From Hirudo medicinalis (Eukaryota > Annelida > Clitellata > Hirudinida > Hirudinidae): a stretch of DNA of 64,000 nucleotides. Positions 29,978 to 41,178 of the stretch are shown here, piece by piece. Every line of letters starts with the position of its first letter. The first letter of the stretch is position 1. The notes beneath the pieces were generated by a model. That model did not search any database, was not told the origin of the DNA, and saw only the letters and a program-made list of their open reading frames with translations. The stretch lies in NCBI GenBank assembly GCA_011800805.1, contig MPNW01000090.1, positions 27,721 to 91,720 of the forward strand. Direction: 5' to 3'. The position numbers were made by a program, and so were the translations under genes.

Positions 29978-31244
29978 TGTTATATTTGTGAGTACAAACA
30001 TCAATTGTTGGCTTCTTGTAAAAAATCAGTGGGCTTTAAGGCTTGTCTTGGAACACTCCTATCCGATTTCAACTAATTTCATTTTTTCAATAGCTTCTTG
30101 CTATGGGTAACATTATCAAGATGTAACTACATTTGGAATACTAGCATCAGTTCTTTTCGACATTGGAGTTTGTTGAAAACACTGTAATTATTCTTTTTAA
30201 TTGATAATGTTTAAATGACTTTGTTTTTAATTTTCATGTTGGGAGATGAACATCACAACATTATGGAATTTGTGGAGAGATATTTTACCAAGACATGGAA
30301 TTTTGCCCTTCTTTTATATTATCAGTATTATATTACTTGTAGTGAGGAAGCTGGGAATCTTAACTCAGAAGGAAGTAAATGTTCACTTAGATTATGTTTA
30401 GGTCATTTTATTTTGTGTTGGTTTAATTGGCCTAATGACTCATCTATGCTATGATTTCTGTTAAGGCTATGAGATAAATGCAAAACAAGTGGGCCAGGGA
30501 ATGCGTAGTTCACCTGACTCGGTCAATTATTTCGATTTTTTGTTAAATATTAATCGAACTAAATTGCGTGTTTAATTGCCAATGAACTTGAGTCCTAAGG
30601 CGGTAAGACTGATAAAGACTGCCAGTGCTGGATGCCAGCTCGATATCAACAGCTGTTTGAAATCTCTTGTCAAACGCACCTATGGATTGTCTGACAAGGT
30701 CGAAGGCACTTGAATGGGCTGACGAAAAAAAGTAAAGCCATCTTAGGATTAAACGAGCTAATTTTGTGTTAGCGAGGGGTCGGAAACCGCACTCGACCAC
30801 TTAGATATCATATGACCAGCACTTAATGTAGTCTAGCGCTCGCGAATTATATTCATGAAAAATATTCATTAAAAATAAATAGCTTGAAGGTGATGATAAA
30901 TATGTTTTCACCATCTGGATTCACATCAGAAAACGCTAAAGTGTACTATTGTGTAATGAGCTATTGCGTAACCGCACAATATTAAAAAAATTAATATTAA
31001 AAAACGACGAAAGTTGCTTTCAACGACAAAAAATGTTTAATGAAGATGCTGCTGAACAGCGACCTCCTGAATATGCAAACGCGGGCTTGCGTTCGGTGCA
31101 TCAGCACCGAACCTTGTACTGAGCATCCTATCAAAAATTTCTAATGCACCTATATAGAGGATCCTTTGGTCTCGCGCTGATATGGGCTAAGTTGATGGTT
31201 AGGGCGATGAGAATTTCTGATTCCTAATTTGTAAAAAATAAGTA
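29978..31244. other. Spacer; contains a perfect 9-bp hairpin at 31,091-31,112
   Basis: No supported gene. GTTCGGTGC and GCACCGAAC flank a 4-base loop, about 130 bp upstream of the next start codon. A less AT-rich block at 30,590-30,800 is unexplained. Confidence 0.4.
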
Positions 31245-34200
31245 ATGATGGCCAAATTGCTGCTTTTTTCGATTTTGGTCGGAGTTTTGTTTAAATCCGG
31301 ATTTTCTGCAAATAAACCTTTGAAAAGGGACATTGATCAAGATGATATGGCCTTTTGTAATATCTACCTCTATGATTCTAAAACGGGAGATGTGTGGGAT
31401 GAAATGAAAGCGAGAAACAACATCCATCTTGTCAAATACAACTTGGTATTTGTTGAGTATCTTCAAGAAAACTTGACTGATCCCCTGAGAAATGTGAATG
31501 GCAGCAACTTTTACAAGTTGGATAATTGGTACCAAGCTTTTACTCCAAAAGGTCTGAAACTGCTCCCCCTAACCCTGAACTATGATGCAGACTTTTTGGA
31601 TCTGCTGTCCCTAGGTGTCAAGGAACTCGATGTTCTTGTTGTAGATGGTCCTGGAAAATGTCTCCTGGAGCTTTCTCACCAAAGTAAATTTTCAACACTT
31701 TTAACCTTTATGGCCACACACTTTCCATATGATGAGGAAATGTGGAGGTATTTAAATGGTCCATACTGCCATCAGAAGATTGAAAGAAATGACACAAAAG
31801 GAAGGTTTGTTTATGAATGCTGCAAAAATGATAAAGATAAAGGGAAAGATTGCATGATAGTTGAAGAGACAGACTACATAAAGTGTTTTTATTTTGCCAT
31901 ATTAATCATTAAAATCATTTTTTTCCTTGTATGTCCTTGGATCGTCCAGATATTGTTTTTTCAAAAGTCTCTCGAGAGAATTAATTACACCATCCCAATT
32001 AGTGACCCAGGATTAAAAAAGACTATGCTCATCAAAAGAGTCAATTCAGAATATGAAACCATTAACAGGTCATCTAAATATTCCCGACCAAAACCAATGC
32101 AACAGTTTAGCAATTTTCGAAGACTTGTGAAGCCGATTCCCTCAGATGAAATAGTTTCGGTGAATTTTCGACGATTGGATGTTGTTGTTGACCACAATGA
32201 GCTCATGTCAAAGAATGAGTCTCCAGTTCAACTTCTCCAGTATTTATATGCTAATCTCATCAGATGTGATTGTACAAAATCTGATCCTTTCAGAACCTGC
32301 TGTGGAGAAAGTTTGGTTGGAAGCTGGTCTCCAAGCTTCCTTTGGTGCAAACTTCAGAAAAAATGTGAGACAAACAATTCATGCAGGGAATGTTGCCCCT
32401 GGCTGGCTATATTCAGATGTCTTGGCTATATTTTGTTTATAGCAGCAATACCAGCTCTCTTTTACCTGAGAGCCATTGTGTTTTACACATTTGAGAAGGA
32501 AGAACAAGAAGATAGATATGATTTCCTTGATGAACAGGGATTGAATGTGGATGATGTGCGAGCCATAACCCAGATACTAGCAAGTCACTTCTGTTATTTA
32601 GGATTGATTTTGTGTTATCTGATTTCATTCATTGCCTTTGCTGTCCTTAGAACGCTATTTCAAAAACAAGTGGATTCAGTTGTGAACAAATCCATAACAG
32701 ATTTCAAAAATGTCAACAGGTTCGAGTGCTTTCGCATGATAACTGCCCATGCTGTTCTTCCTTTCGAAAAATTTGGAATTTTTGGAATCATTGTCGGTGC
32801 TTTCTATTGGCCTTTAGCAATACCCATAGCCATCCTTTTAACAATTTTCTACTGCATACCGGTTTTGTACATCACAGGGCGCTTACTTTTTCAAGACAGG
32901 CCAAACTGTTTGGTATCCTCCTCTTCAAGTGCAAAGTCACAAAATGCTCATTCTATTTCTCGTGGAGTTTCATCACTGGCAAGTTGCTTTTTGTTAGATT
33001 TCATAAGCCCCAGCAGAAATGATGGTGTGGATGGTCAAGAGGAAAAAATGCAAAAAGCAAGGACACTACTATGTTGTACTTTTAGTTTCAAGAAAATAGT
33101 GTCATTTTTCAAGAATTTGCTGTTTGGGCTATTGCTAGTTGTGGTGATTTTGTCTTTCTGTGTCATGTATGCTGAAAGTGTAGGCTTTTTGGTCGAGGTA
33201 TTCTTTTTGTTTTTCTTGGGTGCTTTAACGTACAATACCATAATTTATTTCATCTTTGGCTGCTTCATGGTGTTACATCTGTGTCTGGCACTCCATTATG
33301 TCAAAAGGAGATATTTTCTTTACAGTAAGAGATTGTTCAAAAGCATTCAGTTGAAACTTCAAAAAGATATATTGGAAAAAGTTATGAGAAATGAAGTCTG
33401 CAAAGAAAATTATGCTTTCAAATACTTTGGCACTGGTGAGTGCACTAAGGAGCGTGGCTCAACTGACACGAACTGCAATGAGTTCACAGATAACACAAAG
33501 GTCAAGAGATATTGCTCAAGCCACGTCCCCATTGAAGGAGAAAGAGAAGAAATTGATAACATTGAGTACTTATCAGGCCACCTTCATTGGACTGTCAATT
33601 CCCTGGTGTTGTTTATTGATGAAAATGATCACATGTACATGCCAAGGAATTTGTTTTGGATGACTTGTGACCTAGGCACAGTTGACAGCCCTGGACCTCT
33701 TTGGAAAACTCTCATAATGACATTTACAGTGTTGTTGTTGTCAATGTTTTATTTAGGATTGTTGCTTTTAATGTTTCTGTCAGTTGAAGTCAATGGAATG
33801 TCAAATGTGATGCAAGATTTCATTTTTTTTGCTTGCTCCTGTGTTCCAAGTATTGCATATTTAGCTTTCCAGTGTTGCATGCAACAAAAGTCATCAGAGT
33901 ACATTGTTGGCGAAAAGACATTGTGTCTGATTAAAAGTTACAGGCGGTCTTGGCTGGTCTCTGACCTTGTTTTCGAGAACCCAGAATCTCCAAGCCAGAG
34001 GGCAGCTGACTCAAGATCAAGATTTGCTGGAGATAATTATGGCTTGGACAGTTCTGTTAATCCACAGTTACATAATGACTACTGTGACTCTAGAGTTGTG
34101 TCATCTGAGCATCAAATGCCACTCAAGGTAGACTTGCTTATCACCCTGAAGGACGAAGAAGCAAGAGATGGGATAATGAGGGGATCCATGGTGAGTAATG

Positions 34201-34433
34201 GATCAGCACATTCACTGAACTCAATCACGCAAACTAGTCCGCAGGAGGTTCTACTTCGCCGAGGTCCTGCTCGACCGAATGCCAACGCAGTGCCAAATGT
34301 CCAAACCGCCAATCTAATGCAAAGACCCCTCCTTTCCAGTGCTGCTGACAATGCATCATCAGATAGTTTCCCAGCCATCGAAATTGAACTCAATGACTTG
34401 AAGGTCGGCTTGGATGATCAGACTACTATTTGA
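31245..34433 (+). CDS. Intronless multi-pass membrane protein, 1062 residues, unnamed family
   Basis: One uninterrupted frame. Residues 1-22 look like a signal peptide (MMAKLLLFSILVGVLF). An ectodomain of about 190 residues has paired cysteines and N-glycosylation sites. Hydrophobic segments lie near residues 214-238, 384-412, 448-472, 509-545 (possibly two), 624-686 (two or three), 820-846 and 857-876, giving about nine membrane passes. Between the last two groups is an extracellular-type loop with NSLVLFIDENDHMYMPRNLF and VDSPGPLWKT. The tail of about 180 residues is Ser/Asn-rich, probably cytoplasmic. I recall unnamed invertebrate proteins with a similar signal peptide, multi-pass layout and 'PRxxFW...CPGPLW'-like loop, but cannot name a function. 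Full length with a poly(A) signal after it, it looks functional. Absence of introns is unusual beside its neighbours. Confidence 0.85.
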   Translation: MMAKLLLFSILVGVLFKSGFSANKPLKRDIDQDDMAFCNIYLYDSKTGDVWDEMKARNNIHLVKYNLVFVEYLQENLTDPLRNVNGSNFYKLDNWYQAFTPKGLKLLPLTLNYDADFLDLLSLGVKELDVLVVDGPGKCLLELSHQSKFSTLLTFMATHFPYDEEMWRYLNGPYCHQKIERNDTKGRFVYECCKNDKDKGKDCMIVEETDYIKCFYFAILIIKIIFFLVCPWIVQILFFQKSLERINYTIPISDPGLKKTMLIKRVNSEYETINRSSKYSRPKPMQQFSNFRRLVKPIPSDEIVSVNFRRLDVVVDHNELMSKNESPVQLLQYLYANLIRCDCTKSDPFRTCCGESLVGSWSPSFLWCKLQKKCETNNSCRECCPWLAIFRCLGYILFIAAIPALFYLRAIVFYTFEKEEQEDRYDFLDEQGLNVDDVRAITQILASHFCYLGLILCYLISFIAFAVLRTLFQKQVDSVVNKSITDFKNVNRFECFRMITAHAVLPFEKFGIFGIIVGAFYWPLAIPIAILLTIFYCIPVLYITGRLLFQDRPNCLVSSSSSAKSQNAHSISRGVSSLASCFLLDFISPSRNDGVDGQEEKMQKARTLLCCTFSFKKIVSFFKNLLFGLLLVVVILSFCVMYAESVGFLVEVFFLFFLGALTYNTIIYFIFGCFMVLHLCLALHYVKRRYFLYSKRLFKSIQLKLQKDILEKVMRNEVCKENYAFKYFGTGECTKERGSTDTNCNEFTDNTKVKRYCSSHVPIEGEREEIDNIEYLSGHLHWTVNSLVLFIDENDHMYMPRNLFWMTCDLGTVDSPGPLWKTLIMTFTVLLLSMFYLGLLLLMFLSVEVNGMSNVMQDFIFFACSCVPSIAYLAFQCCMQQKSSEYIVGEKTLCLIKSYRRSWLVSDLVFENPESPSQRAADSRSRFAGDNYGLDSSVNPQLHNDYCDSRVVSSEHQMPLKVDLLITLKDEEARDGIMRGSMVSNGSAHSLNSITQTSPQEVLLRRGPARPNANAVPNVQTANLMQRPLLSSAADNASSDSFPAIEIELNDLKVGLDDQTTI

Positions 34434-34658
34434 ACGAATCTTATCTTTTTTAACCGTGAAAGTATTCTACTTTCCAAATTCTTTAGTGTTGATGGAATGA
34501 TACAATGCCAAGTTAGCAACTAAAGCAAATTTTCAGCCATGATCTGTGTTTTGCATTGATTGATGTAATTAACATTAAATTTCCATAGACTTTGTTTGTG
34601 TTCATAGTTGGTGTTTTGTAAATACTTCCTTTCAGGTACATAAGATGTAATTGTCACG

Positions 34659-34664
34659 AATAAA
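34659..34664 (+). terminator. Poly(A) signal AATAAA after the membrane-protein gene
   Basis: It lies 226 bp after the stop codon and about 55 bp before the end of the convergent gene, so the two 3' ends probably abut or overlap. Confidence 0.6.
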
Positions 34665-34718
34665 AAATTCACAATGTACAAAAACAGCTTTTAATTCTGG
34701 TTTGTTGGTTATTTACAA

Positions 34719-36289
34719 CTAAGAAACTTGGTGTTTGCATTCAGAAGAGCAACATATAGAACATTCCTGGCAAAATATTACCTTGGCAGAGTCTTCAAAT
34801 GGCAAAATGTACCTTGAAATGTAAAATCTTTTTAGAGGGAAATAAAAAAAGCAAATAGAAATTGGGACATACCACGGGTGAGTCACTACGACTGAGCATG
34901 TGCAACCAATCTGGAGATCTTGTACCATTTGCTTGGGAATCAATATCTTTACATAATTTGTTCCATCGACACCAAAACCCTGTGGGCCGCTTTTCACGGT
35001 GCACTCAAAGAGGGTTAGATGCCCGGAGCTAAAGCCACAGGAGATCAGTTCACATGTCAGTGCATGGTCATTCCTTTCCATTTTTCCAGTGCCAGAAACT
35101 AACTTCAGCTTGTGGTTTCTGAAGAGTTTGTCACGGTGCTTTTGTTCAATCAGAGCTTTAAGTCGTTTTGCCAATCCGTCTCTGAAAATAACATTTCAAT
35201 ACCAATAACTTCATTGGATAAAAGGCTATTTATATTAAACCATCACAGAATGACTTTCTAATAGCAATATTGCATTCGAAACGAGTGAACAAGATGCCAA
35301 CTCAACAAATCTCTGTTTTTTCTTCTTGCCAGAATCAATGATATGGAGATCTTGTTCACTGGGGCAGTGTTTTTTTGGTGTGGAAAAATTGGTAAGAGCC
35401 GGAATGGTGCTTTGCCCATTCAATGCTTGCATTATGGGCCCATTTGAAAACTATAGACAAAATCACATTGATAAATTTTGCTTGTCATCAGCAGTTATAA
35501 AGATTATTCCTTATTATAATTGATAATGGATATATTAAATCTTCATTGGCTCGTGGTAGCCAAAGCAACAAAATTAAAAACTATAAAATCATAATGGACT
35601 TTCACAAGTCAAGCTAAATATTCATTGTGTTATTACTTCAGTTCTGTCTATATTGTCTGTTTCATCTTCGACATCAACAATAGAATTGACAAGTTCGTCA
35701 TCAATATTTTCATCAGCAGAATCAATTTGTTCATCTTCGTTCAAGCTATCATCTGAACTCAAGCAAGAAAAATCAGCCACAATCTCTGAAACAAGAGATT
35801 CAGACCTAGAGTAATGTTAGTATTTAGGAATATTTTCAAAATATAGAATAACCTTTCTTAGGATCATTTATAGAACGTGAGAAAAAAGAGGACTTGTTTA
35901 TAAACTGTTGTTTTGCATATTCTGAAGGCCTAGAAATGCCATCACGTTTTATTTTCTTAAAATTTCTAAGACGAACAAAATCGTCCTTCCCATGCCACAG
36001 CTGAACAGGAAAAGAGTTTCATAATAGGTCCCGTAATTAGTTACAAATTAATAAGGAAATTCATTAGGTATATATTTGTAGGTGCAAACCCAGCAGATAC
36101 TTAGAACTGAAAAGATTTGTAATGATTATCCGGTGCACTTCAAATGGTCATGGATAGGGTTGGCCGAATAACATTATTAGCATTAATATTTATTAATTTA
36201 TTCATTATTACCACAACGCAATAAAGCAACGCTTAAAACAGATAATGAACACTCTGAAAAATCCAAACCTTTCGCTTTCCCGCTGACAT
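34719..36289 (-). CDS. spidr-like: SPIDR-like DNA-repair scaffold, short form
   Basis: The ATG at 36,289 opens MSAGKRK, then a GTTTGG donor. Following exons read LWHGKDDFVRLRNFKKIKRD (about 36,003-35,855), an acidic exon with LSSDDSLNEDEQIDSADEN (about 35,810-35,645), one with LTNFSTPKKHCPSEQDLHII (35,451-35,305) and a last part starting DGLAKRLKALIEQKHRDKLF (from 35,183). It ends PWYILPFEDSAKVIFCQECS and stops at 34,719. The order of a KRK start, an Asp/Glu-rich stretch, TPxK, a GLAxRLxxL helix, LTCELIS, then a PW motif and cysteines follows the N-terminal part of vertebrate SPIDR, which links BLM and RAD51. The length is about 280 residues against about 915 in human, so the C-terminal half is absent. 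A 60-nt intron in the last part (GTATGT...TTTCAAG) has no stop in frame, so retention would also code. I hold the family name with moderate confidence. Confidence 0.5.
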
Positions 36290-36544
36290 CACGTATCAGA
36301 TGTCACTCATTAGTTACGCAAATAATGTAAATAACTGCCGACAAATGGTTAAAAATTACAGTAATATATTAAAACATTAAATTTTGGCATATAAGAAAAT
36401 TGTTTTTTTTAATGTATTTATATGCAAGAGAACCATTTTTTGCAGTTAAAAATACTGCGGATAAAAATACAAACATTCTTTGCAGTTTATAAATAATACT
36501 GTTTACTTTTAATAAATAAGCGTGGTGATCTATGAAATATCGCC
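36290..36544. promoter_or_regulatory. Short bidirectional promoter region
   Basis: Only 255 bp separate the SPIDR-like and NOC3 start codons, which face apart. A shared promoter is inferred from spacing; I see no diagnostic elements. Confidence 0.45.
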
Positions 36545-39151
36545 ATGGTTAAACATGTTAGTATAAATTTGTTATTTATTGACTCAAAACTCCGCACTCA
36601 CTTACTTATTAAGTTTAAGTTGTTTCTATTCAATTTCATTTCGACTTGTGTTTGGAAATGATGCACTTGCATAATTAGTTATTTCGTAATATTTTTGCAA
36701 TTATTTCAGAACAAAACTGGTAGGAAATTAGCTAATAAGGGTGGAAGTTTCTTGAAGGCTTCGACCAAAAAGCTTAACAAACTTGTAAAGAGAGGCAAAC
36801 TAAAGAAATCGGTTGGTAAAAAAACTTTGGTAAAAGTACTAAAAGAGCGAGTATCTGGAAAAAGAAATGAACCAGAAATCAAAACAGTAGTCGAAGAGAA
36901 TGACATTCCCTTGCATGAAGCAGATTATGATTACTTTTCTAAACCTGGGCGAAATTACGATTTTTTGACAAATCTTCCAGATGTGTATGTTTGATACCTA
37001 CTTTCAATGTCGTTATAAAGGCAAAATTTAAAATTCATTAAAATTTTTTATTGAACTATGGTAGTGATGAAGACAAAAAAACAAGCAGAAGGAAAAGAAA
37101 GAAGGTTGATGATGAGGGCCTTGAAATGTCTTATGAAAAGAAATTAAAGAGTAATCCAGATCATGATGTAGATGTACTTCCAATCAAGATCAAGAATAAA
37201 AGTGTCTACCTGCCAAAAGAAAAAACAACTAATGATGAAGAAATTGAAGATGATGAACAAGGTTGGTTTTTTGTAATAGGTTGACTCAAGTTTCAACTGG
37301 ATGAACATGATCACTGCTATGTTCCATAGGCTCAGAACAAGTTGAAGAGAATGAAGAAGAAGAAGAAGAAGATGTCCCATACATTGAAAAATATTTGAAA
37401 AGAGAGATTCAAATACGTGATGCAAAGAACTCAATTTCTCAACTTTCTGCGGCTGTTATTCAGCATGGAAGTGAAAATGTAAGATGTTTTAATTCCAATA
37501 ATATTAAAAGTTCTATTGACTTTCATTTTTTTATCCAAGGTTGAAAAACTCTCTAAAATTGTGGGTTATCTGAGGAATGCACATCCCTTTGCCATTCAAA
37601 GGTGTGCTATGGTTAACCTCTTTGGAGTCTTTAATGATATCATTCCAGATTACAAGATAAGACCCCTAACAGATGCCGAGAGGCAACAGAAGGTCTGATG
37701 CCATGTTTTACTAAAGCTTTAATGAAACAGTTTGATTGGTAAACAAGTTTTGATTGGAATAATCTCTTTTTAGATGAAAAAAGACACAAAAGAATTGAAC
37801 ACATATGAGGAATGTTTGCTGACTCAATATGAAAAGTACCTTAATATCTTGATAAGCTACTCCCAAGGTAACATTTATGACTGCTTTCAAGTTTTGTCTC
37901 GACAAATACTGTTATTATTATCATCATTAACTCATACAGGTAATGTAAAACTCGAAAAGGATGAACATTTGAGTGAAGGGAAAGAAATGAAACAAAAAAG
38001 GGTTTGTTTACAATATCATCTTGTTGAATGTGCTGATTTACATGATATCTTCAATTCATATTGAATGAGTTTCTTATGAGGCCTTCCAGCTAGAAGCTGT
38101 AATTATATAAATGATGAATTTTATAGATATTGAAAAGAAAATCAATTGAATACTTGGGACAACTTTTGGCTAGTCACCCTCATTTCAACTTTAGGACGAT
38201 GATAATTGGAGCTATCGTCAAAGCCATGTTTAATCATGATAAGAGGGTAGGTTACATTCTGTCGGCATCTGACAAAGGCAGCTCTAATCTCAATGTTTTT
38301 GTAGACTTCAAACCTGGCATGTGAGGCAGTCAAAGTTATTTTCACCAGAGACAAATCTTATGAAGTCATTTTGGAGGTTTGCAAGTTGTTAGCAAAGCAT
38401 AGGGTTTTCCTTGCTTTTACTGACATTTTTCCACCTGTTACAGATAGTCAGGCTCATAGGAAGAGCTGTGAAAGCAAAGCCAAGAAAAGTAAAGCCAAAG
38501 GTGAACCTTGCACTAAAGTTGTCAGATTTGTATATTTTCCAACTCAATTTTCATTATATTTTCATTTCATTTGCTAGGTGCTAGACATCTTCTTGTCTCT
38601 GAAAATTAAACAAATTCAACAAGAGGAGGAATCACGGCTGACTGCTGCTGAAATGAGGAAGAGAAATTCTGCTTTGTCCAAAACGGAGAGGAAGGTTTGG
38701 CTATTTAATAGGACAGTTATTAATATGAGCATTGCAATATCTCATTATTGAAATGAGATAACATATGAAATCATGACTATTTTTCATGAAAAGAGTTTCA
38801 TTGATCACAACAATTTTACAGAGAAAGAAGCAGATGAAATATTTGGAGAAAGAGCTGGAGCAGGCTGCTGCCTTGGACAACTCAAAGCAGAAGAACAAAC
38901 TTCGAACTGAAGTCATTAGTGTTGTCTTCCTCATCTACTTTAGGATCCTCAAGATGTCAGAAATTTCCAATCTTCTTATGAGTGTCCTTGAAGGCTTGGC
39001 AAAGTTAGTGTAAAATTTGGCATTGTAATAATAATAACCAGTTACTAATGGATGTATTTTCTTTGCTTCTTTGCTCAGATTTGCACATCTCATCAATGTC
39101 ACATACTTTTCTGATCTATTTGCTGTGCTCACAAAATTGGTTGAGTCTGGG
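36545..39151 (+). CDS. noc3: Nucleolar complex protein 3 (NOC3), C-terminal part missing
   Basis: The 12-nt first exon MVKH has an ideal context (GCCATGG). Exon 2 (36,710-36,984) starts NKTGRKLANKGGSFLKAS. Further exons carry SDEDKKTSRRKRKKVDDEG-type basic/acidic sequence, NLFGVFNDIIPDYKIRPLTD, LKRKSIEYLGQLLASHPHFN, AVKVIFTRDKSYEVILEVCK, VLDIFLSLKIKQIQQEEESR, RKKQMKYLEKELEQAAALDN and KNKLRTEVISVVFLIYFRIL. The last clear exon ends LINVTYFSDLFAVLTKLVES plus Gly at 39,151, before a GTGAGC donor. NOC3 works with other NOC proteins in 60S pre-ribosome maturation. In full-length NOC3 about 240 more residues follow exactly here (starting near an 'ESLHCVQTAFHILSGQG'-type segment), including most of the CBF domain. 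I find nothing like it downstream. An acceptor at about 39,283 opens a short frame (VTYSYHGLDPVRDNIVEWNQ) that could give an unrelated ending. Confidence 0.88.
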
Positions 39152-41178
39152 GTGAGCAATGTTTTATTGTTATTTTTATAAAAAAATAAAAGTGAAAATA
39201 GTATTTAGTTAAAAAAAGTATTGGAGACACAAACACAATCAATCGAAATAAATCTCGCATAATTCCATAATTTATCACAATTAGGTTACATACTCATACC
39301 ACGGGCTTGATCCAGTGCGAGATAACATAGTGGAGTGGAATCAGTTCGGAAGGAAAATAGGAAAAATGATTGTAAAGAAGTTTCCACGTGATTGATGGAG
39401 TGAAGGAAAATGAAAGCGTTTCGTGACGTGAACGGATTGGGGATGTTTCCGAGCGGATAAGCGACAATATAATTATAATAATAGATCGTGAAAAATGGTG
39501 GATTGATGTATGGATGAATGAGAAGGAACCCCAATCACACACGTGCCAAAGCATAGGTGCATTTCACGGATCTTTTTGGTTGTGAACCATCATCGAAGTG
39601 GCATATAAACTGCCACTAATGTTGGAGGGTACTAGGGACACGAATAGGAAGTCTTATTAAATGTGGAAGTTTAGAAAAATCCAGATCGACAAGTAAGTTT
39701 TGAATTCGTGGTGTGGTGACGTTTGGTTGACGTTACAATGGAAGTAACGAGTCATTGCTTTTAAACTTCGCAGACTCATGGCGATCACTAAAAAAAAACA
39801 TCGATAAATTCCAAATAAATCGCAAAGATTTATTTAGCGCATTCTCAGAACAATTCAACAAACTTTCAAAATAATTTTAAAATTATAATTAAAACTTGTA
39901 AAAAAAAACCCAATATTTAAAATCTCCTCCAGGTATTGGTAACCTGCCGATTTAAGCCTAACTCCGTCATCCTAGGAGGACAATCGAGAGTTTAACGAAT
40001 CAATTATCGTACATATAATGTTGCAAAACGTCGAAAACGAATCTTATGGAGAATCTGGTAATGTTTTTTGAAATATTCCTGCTGCTGCATTTGTAAATAG
40101 TGGTTTAAAATGGATAGTTATTTTAAAAATAGAACATACTGAACACACTGTAGAAGGATTGTTTATTACATTGAATTTACCAAGATAATTATAACTATCA
40201 AAGAGATTACTTACTAGATCGAATTTAATCGATTAATCGATTTTAAAAAAAATCGAAAAAAAAAAAACCCTCCAGTGCGACTAAACACATCCGCTGTCGA
40301 AATAAGAACGAATGAAATCTCAGTTGTGTTTGTCAGCAACGTGCAATGCGTAACAATTAGTAATCATTAGGAATGGACTTTATCAAACTGCTCCACTTCA
40401 AATCCCGTTCCCGGTTTTAATTCAATACTGGCGCGGAGGGGGTCTGGGCTAGCCGAGTCCACCTCCCTTTTCCGAAGTTGATCTTGCACCAAATATTCAC
40501 ATCCACTTCCGGGTTAAATTTACGAATGAATTCTGGAGGGGGCATGGGGAAGAAATCTACTGTACACTTATACTAGTTCTACACTAGTTTTGCATGCTAG
40601 CCTCATGAGTTTATGTCTTGGAGATAAAAATTTATCTTCAAAGTGCGATTACACGAATTAAACTCGTGGAAGATCGTCAGACACCCGAGATTAGGAGGTC
40701 TTAACCATTAAACCATGACGGAGGAACTATATATGCCCTTCCAAGGGTAATCCCTTGCTTTACAGGCTGTTTTACGAATAAGGCTTATTAGATACATTAG
40801 TATGTCTAGCAGTGTGTTATAAATAATACGCTATGATTACCTGTTTATTAATTCAATTCAATTATTTTAATTAACGAAAATATAATTACCTTTACAATAA
40901 TTGAATAATTACTTTAGACAAAACATTTTATTTAAGATAATATTTATTGAGCGGAAATAAAAATGTAATTTAAAAAAATCCTTTTTAGGAAAAATTAATT
41001 ACTGCTTTTACATTTGATTAAAAAATTTGAAATTCACGATCTTTTTTTGGGAACGCTGCAAAACTAAAGCAGGTTATGTTACTTGATGCCGAATTTAATA
41101 GACAACAAAACGCCTTTGCAATTCTTTACGAACTTTATTTAAAAAAAAAAACATTTACAAATATTACATCAAGTGCAA
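39152..41178. other. Spacer between NOC3 and the first HECT gene
   Basis: No recognised NOC3 exons. It holds a tRNA-derived SINE-like element (listed separately) and AT-rich sequence. The HECT start codon at 41,179 follows a poly-A stretch. Confidence 0.5.
40560..40735 (-). mobile_element. tRNA-derived SINE-like element
   Basis: The minus strand has an RNA polymerase III box A (TGGTTTAATGG, 40,705-40,715) and, about 43 bp on, a box-B-like GTTTAATTC (40,654-40,662). The text between (TTAAGACCTCCTAATCTCGG) resembles a tRNA D arm and anticodon region, but the acceptor stem cannot close, so it is not a working tRNA. Boundaries are approximate. Confidence 0.5.

Noticed and set aside
30543..30800. 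Structured non-coding RNA or gene in the less AT-rich block
   Set aside because: It matches no spliceosomal, 5S or other RNA I know, and the minus-strand frame lacks support.
40640..40725. A functional tRNA gene on the minus strand
   Set aside because: The acceptor stem does not pair and the T-loop box is degenerate.
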